Assembly: GCF_900114315.1 (NCBI RefSeq)
Contig: NZ_FOSQ01000017.1
Coordinates: 1-64,000 of the forward strand
Length of the DNA stretch: 64,000 bases
Direction: 5' to 3'
Source of the DNA: Falsiroseomonas stagni DSM 19981
GTDB lineage: Bacteria; Pseudomonadota; Alphaproteobacteria; Acetobacterales; Acetobacteraceae
Below are positions 18,489-27,186 of this stretch, piece by piece (positions within the stretch are counted from its first letter, which is position 1; every line of letters starts with the position of its first letter). The position numbers were made by a program, and so were the translations under genes. The notes under the pieces are model-generated. The model saw nothing but the letters and a program-made list of their open reading frames with translations. It searched no databases and had not been told where the DNA came from.

Positions 18489-19973
18489 TCAGCCCTCGCC
18501 CATCTCCGCCACCAGGCGGTCCAGCATCCGGACCCCATAGGCCGTCGCGCCCTTCGGCACCGTCGGCTGGTCCTTGCTGCTCCAGGCCGTGCCCGCGATG
18601 TCGAGGTGCGCCCAGGGCATCGGCCCGTCCTTGGTGTTCACGAAGCGCTGGATGAACTGCGCCGCGGTGATGGACCCGCCCGGCCGCCCGCCGACATTCT
18701 TCATATCCGCGATGTCGGACCGGATCTGCTTGTCATAGGCATCGCCGAGCGGCATGCGCCACGCCTTCTCCCCCACCGCCTGGCCGGCGGCCAGGATGCG
18801 GGCGGCGAGGTCGTCGTCGTTGCTGAACAGGCCGGCATGTTCGTGGCCGAGCGCGATGATGATGGCGCCCGTCAGCGTCGCGAGGTCGATCATGCAGCGG
18901 GGCTGGAAGCGTTCCTGCGCGTACCAGATGACGTCGGCCAGCACGAGCCGCCCCTCGGCATCGGTGTTGATCACCTCCACCGTCTGGCCGCTATAGGTCT
19001 TCACCACGTCGCCCGGCCGCTGCGCGGTGCCCGACGGCATGTTCTCCACCAGCCCGACCAGCCCGACCACGTCGCATTTGGCGCGCCGTCCCGCCAGCGC
19101 CGCCATCAGGCCGACGACGGTGCCCGCGCCCGCCATGTCCCACTTCATGTCCTCCATCCCGCCGGCCGGCTTGATGGAGATGCCGCCGGTGTCGAAGGTG
19201 ACGCCCTTGCCGATGAAGGCCATGGGCTTCGTCCCCTTGCGGTTCTTCGGCGCGCCCTTCCACTGCATGACCACCAGGCGGGGTTCGTGCTGGCTGCCCT
19301 GCGCCACCCCGATCATCGCCCCGAAGCCGAGTTTCTGCAGATCCTTCAGCCCCATCACCTCGACCTCGACGCCGAGCTTTTCCAGCCCCTTGCAGCGTTC
19401 GGCGAATTCGATGGGGTGCAGGATGTTGGGCGGCTCGCTCACCAGCTCCCGCGTCAGGAAGACGCCATCGGCCACGGCGCGCATCGGCGCGAAGGCCTGC
19501 TTGGCGGCGTTGGGCTCCGCCGTCGCGATCGCCAGGCGTTCCAGCTTCGGCTTGTCCTCCTCCTTCTCCCGCGTCCGGTAGCGGTCGAAGCGCCAGGCGC
19601 GCAGCAGGGCACCCAGGCCGAGGCTCGCCGCCAGCGGGGCCGCCAGCGCATCGGCCACCACCGTCGCCTCCCGGTCCTGGGCCAGCGCCGGGATCAGCGC
19701 GCCGCCCGCGGCTTCCGCCGCCGCGCCGTCCAGTTCCGACTCCCGGCCGAGGCCGACCGCCACCACCTTGGTGAAGCCCCCGAGCGCCCAGAGCGTGGTC
19801 GCCTGGCCCTTGCGGCCCTTGAAGCCCGCGGCCTCCAGCGCGCGCGTCAGCGCCCCGCCCGCCTCCTTGTCCGCCTGCGCGAACAGACCCGCAGGCGCCG
19901 CCCCCTCCGCCAGCGGCACGACCAGCGCGCCGGACTTGGGAAGGGCGGCTTTGACGAAGGCGATGTCGGGCAT
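18489..19973 (-). CDS. pepA: leucyl aminopeptidase (cytosol aminopeptidase)
   Basis: 494 aa, normal M17 length. An N-terminal macro-like domain is followed by a catalytic domain with GKGVTFDTGGISIKP, KWDMAGAG and the family signature NTDAEGRLVLADV. The enzyme uses two metal ions to release N-terminal Leu and other residues; some PepA proteins also bind DNA. The start at 19973 (MPDIAFV) matches the family; an in-frame ATG 13 codons upstream does not. First gene of pepA-M17-holC. Confidence 0.95.
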   Translation of the reverse strand: MPDIAFVKAALPKSGALVVPLAEGAAPAGLFAQADKEAGGALTRALEAAGFKGRKGQATTLWALGGFTKVVAVGLGRESELDGAAAEAAGGALIPALAQDREATVVADALAAPLAASLGLGALLRAWRFDRYRTREKEEDKPKLERLAIATAEPNAAKQAFAPMRAVADGVFLTRELVSEPPNILHPIEFAERCKGLEKLGVEVEVMGLKDLQKLGFGAMIGVAQGSQHEPRLVVMQWKGAPKNRKGTKPMAFIGKGVTFDTGGISIKPAGGMEDMKWDMAGAGTVVGLMAALAGRRAKCDVVGLVGLVENMPSGTAQRPGDVVKTYSGQTVEVINTDAEGRLVLADVIWYAQERFQPRCMIDLATLTGAIIIALGHEHAGLFSNDDDLAARILAAGQAVGEKAWRMPLGDAYDKQIRSDIADMKNVGGRPGGSITAAQFIQRFVNTKDGPMPWAHLDIAGTAWSSKDQPTVPKGATAYGVRMLDRLVAEMGEG

Positions 19974-20125
19974 GGGGTGCGGCGTCCGTCTGGTTTGCGC
20001 AGAGACTAACATCGCCGGCAGGCGCGGTCACAACGGGGCATGTCGCCGCCCGGCCGCACCGTCCAGAAACGCGCGAAACACGCCGCTTCTTCCCCGGCCG
20101 CCCCGCCGGCGCTACACGTCGCGCG

Positions 20126-20890
20126 ATGCGGAACGAGGATCTTCTCGCTTTGGCCGTGCGTCTGACCGTGGCCGCTTCCGCCGCGATCAACGCCATCCGC
20201 GCCGCCGGCTTCGCCGTGGAACACAAGCGCGACCATTCCCCCGTCACCGTCGCCGACCGCATCGCGGAGGCCCTGATCGTGGAGGGGCTGCGCGACGCCA
20301 CCCCCGGCATCCCCGTGGTGGCGGAGGAAGCGGTCGCCGCCGGCGACGCCGACGCGCCATCCCGCCGCTTCTGGCTGGTCGATCCCCTCGACGGCACGGC
20401 CGAATTCGCGGAGGGCCATGACAGCTTCGCCGTGAATATCGGCCTGGTGGAGGATGGCCGCCCCCTCCTCGGCGCCGTCGCCCTGCCCGCGAGCGGGGAG
20501 GTCTTCGCCGGCATCGTGGGTGTCGGCGCCTGGAAGCGGGACGCATCCGGCGAACGGCCCATCGCCGCCCGCCGCATCCCCGCCAGCGGCGCCACCGCCA
20601 TGGTCAGCCGGCGGCACGACCATGATCCGCGCATCCTGGCCTTCCTGGCGGAACGCCGTGTCGTCGCCGTCACCAGCATCGGATCGGCCGAGAAATTCTG
20701 CCGCCTGGCGGAAGGCGCGGCGGACTACTACCCCCGCCGCGGCCCGACCAGCGAATGGGACACGGCGGCGCCGGAAGCCGTGCTGATCGCCGCCGGCGGC
20801 CGCATGGCGGACTGGTCCGGCGCGGCGCTGCGCTACGGCAAGCCCGGCTGGCGCAACCCGCCCTTCATCGCCGAGGGCCTCGGGGCGTGA
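20126..20890 (+). CDS. inositol-monophosphatase superfamily phosphatase (CysQ/HisN-like)
   Basis: 254 aa. Carries the Li-sensitive phosphatase metal motifs SPVTVADR, WLVDPLDGTAEF and TSEWDTAAPEAVLIAAGG. The last resembles CysQ (3',5'-bisphosphate nucleotidase, sulfate assimilation) more than inositol monophosphatase, though alphaproteobacterial histidinol-phosphate phosphatases (HisN) share the fold. I favour CysQ but cannot decide without alignment. Sua5 follows 13 bp downstream on the same strand. Confidence 0.85.
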   Translation: MRNEDLLALAVRLTVAASAAINAIRAAGFAVEHKRDHSPVTVADRIAEALIVEGLRDATPGIPVVAEEAVAAGDADAPSRRFWLVDPLDGTAEFAEGHDSFAVNIGLVEDGRPLLGAVALPASGEVFAGIVGVGAWKRDASGERPIAARRIPASGATAMVSRRHDHDPRILAFLAERRVVAVTSIGSAEKFCRLAEGAADYYPRRGPTSEWDTAAPEAVLIAAGGRMADWSGAALRYGKPGWRNPPFIAEGLGA

Positions 20891-20903
20891 TAGATCGCGG
20901 CGC

Positions 20904-21878
20904 ATGACGCGCCTGATCACCGATGTCGCCGAAGCCGCCGGCCTGCTGCGGGACGGTGCGCTGGTCGCCTTCGCGACCGAGACCGTCTACGGCCTGGGCG
21001 CCGATGCCCGGAACGCCCGCGCCGTGGCCGCGATCTTCGAGGCCAAGGGCCGCCCCCACTTCAACCCGCTGATCTCCCATTTCGACAGCGCCGAGGCCGC
21101 CTTCGCGGAGGTTGTCGCGGACCCCCGCGCGGCACTGCTGGCCCGCCATTTCTGGCCCGGGCCGCTGACCCTGGTGCTGCCCCGCCGCCCGGAATCGCGG
21201 ATCGACCTGCTGGCCGGCGCGGGGCTCGACACCCTGGCCATCCGCGTGCCCTCCCACCCCCAGGCGCGCGACCTGCTGCGCCGGGCCGGCATCCCCATCG
21301 CCGCCCCCTCCGCCAACCGGTCCGGGGAGGTCAGCCCGACCACCGCCGCCCATGTGCTGGCCGGCCTGTCCGGCCGCATCGCCGCGGTGCTGGAAGGCGG
21401 CGCCTGCGATGTCGGCGTGGAGAGCACGGTGCTCGACCTTTCCTCCCCCACCGGCGCCGTGCTGCTGCGCCCCGGCGGCGTCACGGCGGCAGCGATCGAG
21501 ACGCTGATCGGCCCCATCGGCCGCCCCATCCCCGCCTCGGCCGCCGCCGCCACCCGGACGCTGCGCAGCCCCGGCCTGATGCTGTCCCACTACGCGCCGC
21601 GCCTTCCCGTGCGGCTCGATGCCACGACGGTCGGCGGGGAGGAGGCGCTGCTCGCCTTCGGCCCCGCGCCCCTGCCCGGCGCGGGCGCGGTGTGGAACCT
21701 CTCCCCCTCCGGGGACATGGCGGAGGCCGCCGCGCGGCTTTTCGCCGGGCTGCGCTGGCTGGATGCGGAAGGGGCGCGCCTCGGCCTCACCGCCATCGCC
21801 GCCATGCCCATCCCCGCCACGGGGCTGGGCGAGGCGATCGGCGACCGCCTGGCCCGCGCCGCCGCGCCGCGGGAGTAG
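20904..21878 (+). CDS. L-threonylcarbamoyladenylate synthase, Sua5 type
   Basis: 324 aa. The YrdC/TsaC domain (about 5-195) has ATETVYGLGADA, KGRP near residue 51 and the SANRSG nucleotide-binding motif. An extra C-terminal Sua5 domain, linked by SPGLMLSHYAP, makes it Sua5 rather than the short TsaC. It makes threonylcarbamoyl-AMP from Thr, bicarbonate and ATP for the t6A37 modification of ANN-decoding tRNAs. It is probably co-transcribed with the phosphatase upstream. Confidence 0.94.
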   Translation: MTRLITDVAEAAGLLRDGALVAFATETVYGLGADARNARAVAAIFEAKGRPHFNPLISHFDSAEAAFAEVVADPRAALLARHFWPGPLTLVLPRRPESRIDLLAGAGLDTLAIRVPSHPQARDLLRRAGIPIAAPSANRSGEVSPTTAAHVLAGLSGRIAAVLEGGACDVGVESTVLDLSSPTGAVLLRPGGVTAAAIETLIGPIGRPIPASAAAATRTLRSPGLMLSHYAPRLPVRLDATTVGGEEALLAFGPAPLPGAGAVWNLSPSGDMAEAAARLFAGLRWLDAEGARLGLTAIAAMPIPATGLGEAIGDRLARAAAPRE

Positions 21879-21946
21879 CCCGGACCACCGCGCCCATTTT
21901 GCGCGCAGCACGCTTGCCATTCGGGCATCGCCCCGGCGCCACCTGA

Positions 21947-21964
21947 CGATTCGCCTGCGAATCG
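21947..21964. promoter_or_regulatory. inverted repeat, possible operator
   Basis: A perfect CGATTCG-CCTG-CGAATCG inverted repeat (7-bp arms) lies 63 bp before the start of the cysteine hydrolase gene, in the 149-bp gap after sua5. It could be a regulator binding site or a small hairpin at the end of the sua5 transcript. No nearby regulator gene is evident. Confidence 0.35.
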
Positions 21965-21987
21965 GGCTGGCCTCCGTTTTGCTTGAA

Positions 21988-22022
21988 GTCCCTCGGCGCC
22001 GCTTCCCGGCGCCGAGAGGGAC
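21988..22022 (+). promoter_or_regulatory. hairpin covering the ribosome-binding site of the cysteine hydrolase gene
   Basis: GTCCCTCGGCGCC (21988-22000), a 7-nt loop, then GGCGCCGAGAGGGAC (22008-22022): a 13-bp stem with one 2-nt bulge. The 3' arm contains GAGAGGGA, the apparent Shine-Dalgarno sequence for the ATG at 22028. Folding of the mRNA would hide the ribosome site. This could mean regulated translation; no known riboswitch class is recognised. Confidence 0.55.
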
Positions 22023-22027
22023 ACGCC

Positions 22028-22729
22028 ATGACCCCCGTCATCCCGGCAGAACCCAGCCCCTTCGCCTTCGCCCCCGCGCGCAGCGCGCTGGTCGTCATCG
22101 ACATGCAGCGCGATTTCCTCGAAGCTGGTGGCTTCGGCGAAAGCCTCGGCAACGACGTCTCCCTCCTCGCCTCCGCCATCGCCCCCTGCCAGGCCGTGCT
22201 CGCCGCCGCCCGCGCCGCTGACATGCTGGTGATCCACACGCGGGAAGGCCACCGCGCCGACCTGTCGGACGCCCCGCCCGCCAAGGTGCAGCGCGGCCCG
22301 CCCGGCCAGCGGATCGGCGATCCCGGCCCGATGGGCCGCATCCTCATCCGGGGCGAACCCGGCCACGGCATCATCGATGCCCTCGCCCCCATCGCCGGCG
22401 AACCCGTCATCGACAAGCCCGGCAAGGGCGCCTTCTACGCGACAGACCTCGAACCCATGCTCCGCAACGCGGGGATCGAGGCGCTGTTCGTCGCCGGCGT
22501 CACCACGGAAGTCTGCGTCCACACCACGGTGCGGGAGGCGAATGACCGGGGCTTCCGCTGCCTCGTCATCGCCGATGCCTGCGCCTCCTATTTTCCGGAA
22601 TTCCACGCCACGGCGCTGCGCATGATCAGCGCGCAAGGGGGCCCAGGGGGAGGAATTTTCGGCTGGGTCGCCGACAGCACGCGCGTCGCCGCCGCGCTCC
22701 ACCCGCATCGCGAAGGAAAAGCCGCATGA
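22028..22729 (+). CDS. isochorismatase-family cysteine hydrolase (biuret-hydrolase-like)
   Basis: 233 aa. The Asp-Lys-Cys triad is visible: Asp25 in VVIDMQRDF, Lys133 in DKPGKGAF, and Cys163 in [13 protein letters not shown] with its preceding cis-peptide segment. The TTEVCV form and the [17 protein letters not shown] segment remind me of biuret amidohydrolase (BiuH), which splits biuret to allophanate and ammonia; this is recognition, not a search. The start at 22028 follows a ribosome site buried in a hairpin. The stop overlaps the permease start by 4 bp (ATGA). No allophanate hydrolase is in the window. Confidence 0.8.
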   Translation: MTPVIPAEPSPFAFAPARSALVVIDMQRDFLEAGGFGESLGNDVSLLASAIAPCQAVLAAARAADMLVIHTREGHRADLSDAPPAKVQRGPPGQRIGDPGPMGRILIRGEPGHGIIDALAPIAGEPVIDKPGKGAFYATDLEPMLRNAGIEALFVAGVTTEVCVHTTVREANDRGFRCLVIADACASYFPEFHATALRMISAQGGPGGGIFGWVADSTRVAAALHPHREGKAA

Positions 22730-24306
22730 GCACGACTACGGCAAGGCCGCTGCTCTGGTCGCCCGGCGACTGGAACGCGCTGTTCGGCTTCGGCACCAAC
22801 ATCCTGGTGAACCTGCTGGTGCTGACGGGGCTGCTGCGCTTCGTGCTGCAGATGCCCGACGACATCGTCTTCGGCCGCATCCTGCCGGCGGCGGGGCTGA
22901 TGATGGCGATGTCCACCATCTACTATGCCTGGCTCGCCTATCGCCTGGCGTTGCAGACCGGGCGGTCCGATGTCTGCGCGCTGCCCTCGGGCATCTCCGT
23001 CCCCCACATGTTCGTCGTTGTCTTCGTCATCATGCTGCCGATCTCGGCGCGCACGAACGACCCGATCAAGGGCTGGGAAGCGGGCCTCACCTGGGTCTTC
23101 GTGCAAAGCTTCATCCTGATGGCCGGCGCCTTCCTCGCGCCCTGGGTCAGGAAGGTCACGCCGCGGGCCGCGCTGCTCGGCACGCTGGCCGGCGTCTCCA
23201 TCACCTTCATCTCCATGCGCCCGGCGCTGGAGATGTTCATGACGCCGGTGATCGGCATCGTCTGCTTCGCCATCGTCCTCGCCGCCTGGTTCGGCGCGCT
23301 GCGCTATCCCCGCGGCATCCCGGCGGGGCTCGTCGCCATCGCCTTCGGCATGCTCATCGCCTGGGGCGCGGCGGCCCTCGGCCTCGGCTTCGGCGGACGC
23401 AGCCTCGACAAGCTGCTGGGCGGGCTCACCAATATCGGCTTCTCCGTGCCGATCCCCGCCATCGACCACGTCTTCGGCGGGTTCGAGTTCATCGGCATCA
23501 TCCTCGTCACCGCCATTCCCTTCGGGATCTATGACCTGGTGGAGGCGATGGACAATGTCGAAAGCGCGGAGGCGGCGGGCGACCATTTCCCGACCACGCG
23601 CGTGCTGACCGCCGATGGCGTGGTCTCCCTCGTCGGCTCGCTGATGGGCAACCCCTTCGTCAACGCCGTCTATATCGGCCACCCCGGCTGGAAATCGATG
23701 GGCGGGCGCATCGGCTATTCCGCCGCCACGGGTGTCGCGGTGCTGGCGGTGACGTGGCTCGGCATCATCTCCCTGCTGCTGGACCTCATCCCCGTCGTCG
23801 CGATCGCGCCCATCCTGCTCTACATCGGCATGCTGATCGGCGCGCAGGCCTTCCAGGAAACGCCGAAATCCCACGCCCCCGCCGTGGTGCTCGGCCTGGT
23901 GCCGCACCTCGCCGCCTGGGCGAAGACGCTGATCGATGGCGCGCTCGGCGCGGCGGGCACCAATGCGGCGACCGTCGGCATGGACAAGCTCGGCCAGGTC
24001 GGCGTGCTCTATCCCGGCCTGGAAGTGCTGGGCGAGGGTTCGATCCTGTCGGGCCTCATCCTCGCCGCCATCGCCGCCTTCATCATCGACAAGGAATGGC
24101 TGAAGGCGAGCTACTTCGCCGGCGCCGGCGCGGTGCTGACCTTCTTCGGCTTCATGCACGGCCCGGCCGTCGGCATCGCCGTCACGCCCGGCGTTGCGGT
24201 CGCCTATGCGCTGGTCGCCGGCTTCCTCTACGCCGTCAGTCGCCAGGCGGAGATCGAGGCCCTGCTGCGCGCGAAGCTCGACCGCAAGCCGGCGCCGGCG
24301 GAGTAG
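22726..24306 (+). CDS. NCS2-type (AzgA-like) permease family protein
   Basis: 526 aa with about 12-14 membrane helices. It opens with [15 protein letters not shown] and contains [12 protein letters not shown] and [20 protein letters not shown], segments like those of AzgA-type nucleobase permeases of the NCS2/xanthine-uracil superfamily. It presumably imports a small nitrogen-rich compound by proton symport. Coupling to a biuret-hydrolase-like enzyme through a 4-bp overlap suggests the permease brings in that enzyme's substrate or a precursor. The substrate is unknown. Its 3' end converges on the kinase gene over a strong hairpin. Confidence 0.82.
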   Translation: MSTTTARPLLWSPGDWNALFGFGTNILVNLLVLTGLLRFVLQMPDDIVFGRILPAAGLMMAMSTIYYAWLAYRLALQTGRSDVCALPSGISVPHMFVVVFVIMLPISARTNDPIKGWEAGLTWVFVQSFILMAGAFLAPWVRKVTPRAALLGTLAGVSITFISMRPALEMFMTPVIGIVCFAIVLAAWFGALRYPRGIPAGLVAIAFGMLIAWGAAALGLGFGGRSLDKLLGGLTNIGFSVPIPAIDHVFGGFEFIGIILVTAIPFGIYDLVEAMDNVESAEAAGDHFPTTRVLTADGVVSLVGSLMGNPFVNAVYIGHPGWKSMGGRIGYSAATGVAVLAVTWLGIISLLLDLIPVVAIAPILLYIGMLIGAQAFQETPKSHAPAVVLGLVPHLAAWAKTLIDGALGAAGTNAATVGMDKLGQVGVLYPGLEVLGEGSILSGLILAAIAAFIIDKEWLKASYFAGAGAVLTFFGFMHGPAVGIAVTPGVAVAYALVAGFLYAVSRQAEIEALLRAKLDRKPAPAE

Positions 24307-24313
24307 CCGCGCC

Positions 24314-25561
24314 CTACGGCGCCACCGCGGGCGTCGGCTCCCGCGGTGGCGCATGCAGCGGAAAGCTGAGGGACCAGGAAGTGCCAGGCCCCTCGCCCCG
24401 CGTCACCTCGCCCATCACCTGCTGCACCAGGCGCCGGACCAGCCCCACGCCATGGCGCTTGCTGCCGGTCTTCTCCACGAAGCCCACGCCGTCATCCGCC
24501 ACCGTCAGCACGCCGTCCCGCCCATCCGCCGATCGCACCAGCACGACGGAGACGGTGCCGATGCCGTCGGGGAAGGCATGCTCGAAGCTGTTGGAGACGA
24601 TCTCCGCCACCGCCATGCCCAACGCCGTCACCGTGTCCAGATCCACCAGCAGCGGCTCCGCCCGGCAGGCCAGCGCGATGCCGCCCCCGCCATTGCCCTG
24701 CAACCCCGGCAGCCGGCCGCAGAGGGAGCGCATGTATTCGCCGAGGTCGATGGTGCGATCCAGCCCGGTGCCCAGCAACTGCTCATAGACTTCCGACAGC
24801 GTCATCACGCGCCGGCTGATGGCGCGCACCGAGGCCTGCTCCTGCTCCCCGCCCCCGATCTTCATGTGGGTGAACAGCATGGCCTGGATGAGCTGGAGGT
24901 TGTTGCGCACGCGGTGCTTCAGCTCCTCCGCCATCATCGCCCGTTCGGCGAGGAGCTTGTCCTTCTCCTCCACCAGCGCCTCCATCAGGCGCACGGTGCG
25001 GCGCAGCATGTCGTTGCGATTGGCCGTCGCCACCGCCTCCGCCAGCACATTGGCGAAGCCGGTCAGGAAATCGATGTCGTGGCGATCGTAGGTGTGCTGC
25101 ACGGGGCTGTCGATCTCCAGCACCCCATAGGCATCACCCTCCTTGCTCTTGATGATGACATCGATGGTGGAGATGATGCCGTGCTGCCCATAGAAGGCCG
25201 GCAGCACCACGTCATTCGCCTCCCGCAGATTGCCGAGGATGACGGGCTGGCCCGTGACATAGGCGCGCCCCTGGGGCGATGTCTCATTGGCGGCGGAGAC
25301 GACGCGCCCCACCACCCCCTCATGCCACCCCCACCCCGCCTCGATCAGCAGGTCGTCCTCCGCCGCGCGATAGCGGCAGATCTTGCAGAAGGGCACGCCG
25401 AGGCCCTCGGCGCAGACCCGCGCCGCCTCGGTCAGGATCCTGCTGAGCTGCGGTTCGCTGAAGGCATAGCTGCCGAACTGCGCCAGCGACGCCTGCTGTC
25501 GCAGCAGCCGGTCGACATGCCGCTGCGTTACAGGCGCTGTCATGGCAATGGTTTCCATCAT
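24314..25561 (-). CDS. GAF-domain sensor histidine kinase (HisKA_2)
   Basis: 415 aa, cytoplasmic, no membrane helix. A GAF domain lies at about 20-165, then a short coiled coil, HisKA_2 with HRVRNNLQLIQ near residue 215, and an HATPase with EIVSNSFEHAF and DDGVGF motifs. GAF domains sense small ligands or light. Three starts are possible (25561, 25558, 25543); none has a strong ribosome site, and I give the longest. The gene is divergent from a single-domain response regulator 125 bp away, its likely partner. Confidence 0.87.
   Translation of the reverse strand: MMETIAMTAPVTQRHVDRLLRQQASLAQFGSYAFSEPQLSRILTEAARVCAEGLGVPFCKICRYRAAEDDLLIEAGWGWHEGVVGRVVSAANETSPQGRAYVTGQPVILGNLREANDVVLPAFYGQHGIISTIDVIIKSKEGDAYGVLEIDSPVQHTYDRHDIDFLTGFANVLAEAVATANRNDMLRRTVRLMEALVEEKDKLLAERAMMAEELKHRVRNNLQLIQAMLFTHMKIGGGEQEQASVRAISRRVMTLSEVYEQLLGTGLDRTIDLGEYMRSLCGRLPGLQGNGGGGIALACRAEPLLVDLDTVTALGMAVAEIVSNSFEHAFPDGIGTVSVVLVRSADGRDGVLTVADDGVGFVEKTGSKRHGVGLVRRLVQQVMGEVTRGEGPGTSWSLSFPLHAPPREPTPAVAP
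24319..24352. terminator. bidirectional terminator-like hairpin
   Basis: GCGCCACCGCGGG and CCCGCGGTGGCGC form a perfect 13-bp stem with an 8-nt loop. It sits 12 bp after the permease stop and inside the last codons of the convergent kinase gene (its C-terminal EPTPAVAP region). It has no T-run, so termination efficiency is uncertain. Confidence 0.5.
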
Positions 25562-25686
25562 GCAATTCGCGGTTGAATCAATTCCGGCGGAGAAGTATAC
25601 ACTCGCCCTCAAGCCGCGGCCGTACCAGTCGTTCGCCCAGTACCGATCAGTTGATGATCTTGTCTCGCCAGAAGGATTCCCGGGCG

Positions 25687-26094
25687 ATGCTGAAGATCAT
25701 GATAGTCGAAAATGACGCGATGATCGCCGATTATTTGGAAGATGTGCTCAACGACGCGGGATACGAGGTCTGCGGGATCGCGCCGGATGTGGAATCGGCC
25801 ATCGCCCTGGGGCGCGCCTGCCAGCCCGACCTCGGCATCATCGATTTGCGCCTGTCGGATGGGCGATTCGGGACGGAGGTGGCGGCCGCGCTGTGCCCGG
25901 GCAACGCGTTCGGCGCGCTCTATTCCACCGGCAATCCTGACCATCCCGTGCTGCAGGGCGCCATGGGCGTCGCCTGCCTGTCCAAGCCCTATACGCCGGA
26001 TGCGCTGGTCGCGGCCCTCACCCTGGTCCGGGCGCGGATGATGGGGGAGGCGACGCCGGCCTCCCTGCCCAACGGCTTCCGCCTGCTCCACTGA
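25687..26094 (+). CDS. single-domain response regulator
   Basis: 135 aa, essentially one CheY-like receiver. It has the acidic pair in MIVENDA, phospho-acceptor Asp53 in GIIDLRLSDG, the Thr position in LYSTGNPDHP, and the conserved Lys in CLSKPYTPDAL. There is no output domain, so it acts by protein contact or as a phosphorelay intermediate. In-frame upstream ATGs exist at 25654 and 25573, but the domain begins at 25687. It probably receives phosphate from the divergent GAF kinase. Confidence 0.87.
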   Translation: MLKIMIVENDAMIADYLEDVLNDAGYEVCGIAPDVESAIALGRACQPDLGIIDLRLSDGRFGTEVAAALCPGNAFGALYSTGNPDHPVLQGAMGVACLSKPYTPDALVAALTLVRARMMGEATPASLPNGFRLLH

Positions 26095-26097
26095 ACC

Positions 26098-26130
26098 GTC
26101 GGCGCGGCACCCAAGGGGCGCCGCGCCGAC
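26098..26130. terminator. bidirectional terminator-like hairpin
   Basis: GTCGGCGCGGC and GCCGCGCCGAC form a perfect 11-bp stem around an 11-nt loop, starting 3 bp after the stop of the response regulator and ending 7 bp before the stop of the convergent hydrolase gene. It has no T-run. Its position between two convergent 3' ends supports a terminator role. Confidence 0.6.
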
Positions 26131-26137
26131 GCCACGC

Positions 26138-27172
26138 CTACTGGTACAGGCCCTTCGACGCCAGCCAGTCCTGGATCACGCCCGCGGCCTGGTCGCCGTT
26201 GCGGTCCATCATCACCATGTGGCTGTTGCCGCGGATGCCACGCTCCGGCAGGTCCACCACATCCACGCTGCCGCCCGCGGCGCGCACCGCCTCCGCGAAG
26301 CGGATGCCGTTGGCGCGGATCGCGGGCCAGCGGCTGTCCTGCGCGATGTAGTCGCCGAACACCATCAGCACGGGGATGTCGCGCAGCGCCGCCACCTTGG
26401 CGGGGTCGCCCACCGTCGCGGGTTCCACCAGCACCAGCGCGCGGACCTTGTCCGGCCTTTCCTGCGCCGCGCGCCAGCCGAACAGCCCGGCCTGGCTATG
26501 CGCCACCACCACGGAAGGCCCGACGCGGTCCAGCAGCGCCAGGTAGGCTTCCAGCGACAATTCATCCGTCGTGGTGAAGCGCGGCACGATCTGCCGCATG
26601 AAGTTCATGTAGCTCTCGCGGTCGGCCGGGAACTGGTTGCCCGGCAGCACCTCGCCCCGCGCGAAGCTGCCGGGGCCGTTGCCGATGCGGAAACGCTCGA
26701 AGGGATTGTCCACCGTCAGCAGCAGGTGGGACCCGCCAGTCTGCTCCGGGATCATCGTCCAGCCGGACCGCCCGCGCTCCACCGCATCGCTGACATAGAC
26801 GGGCCAGCCGCGGCGCAGGAAGAAGTGCTGCCAGCCCTCCCGCCCGTCCGGCGTCGTCTCATAGGTCACGCCGGTCAGCCCGCCGCCATGCCACATCAGG
26901 ATCGGCGCCCGGCCGCGCGGGTTCGCGGGGATCATGTACTGCGCATACATCGACCCCATCAGGTAGGTGCCGTTGGGATCGACGCGCGCGGGCACGCCGC
27001 CCGGGCTGAACAGCACCTCCCGCACCGGCTGGCCGGAGATCACGACCTCCCGCCCGCCGACATGGAAGCTGCCCCAGCTCTGCAACGACACGGGCGGCTG
27101 CTGCGTCCCCTGGGCCGCCGCGGCCCCCGCCATCCCGACGGCCATCGCCGCCGCCATCACGATCTTCTTCAT
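26138..27172 (-). CDS. secreted alpha/beta hydrolase
   Basis: 344 aa with a signal peptide (MKKIVMAAAMAVGMAGAAAAQ). The alpha/beta hydrolase core shows an oxyanion-hole region LMWHGGGLTG, a nucleophile elbow VVAHSQAGLFG in which the usual first Gly is Ala, and a C-terminal His in GNSHMVMMD. It is probably an esterase in the periplasm. A GGGGAAG ribosome site precedes 27172. It is the last gene of the tannase/GalD cluster, 14 bp downstream of the tannase gene. Confidence 0.82.
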   Translation of the reverse strand: MKKIVMAAAMAVGMAGAAAAQGTQQPPVSLQSWGSFHVGGREVVISGQPVREVLFSPGGVPARVDPNGTYLMGSMYAQYMIPANPRGRAPILMWHGGGLTGVTYETTPDGREGWQHFFLRRGWPVYVSDAVERGRSGWTMIPEQTGGSHLLLTVDNPFERFRIGNGPGSFARGEVLPGNQFPADRESYMNFMRQIVPRFTTTDELSLEAYLALLDRVGPSVVVAHSQAGLFGWRAAQERPDKVRALVLVEPATVGDPAKVAALRDIPVLMVFGDYIAQDSRWPAIRANGIRFAEAVRAAGGSVDVVDLPERGIRGNSHMVMMDRNGDQAAGVIQDWLASKGLYQ

Positions 27173-27186
27173 GAAACGCTTCCCCC

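Noticed and set aside
17067-20009. 980-codon frame antisense to both aminopeptidase genes
   Set aside because: It spans two real genes and their gap, is rich in Arg/Gln/His, and has no domain.
22726-24306. Sulfate permease (SulP) for the permease gene
   Set aside because: There is no STAS domain, and the opening and central segments match AzgA/NCS2 proteins better.
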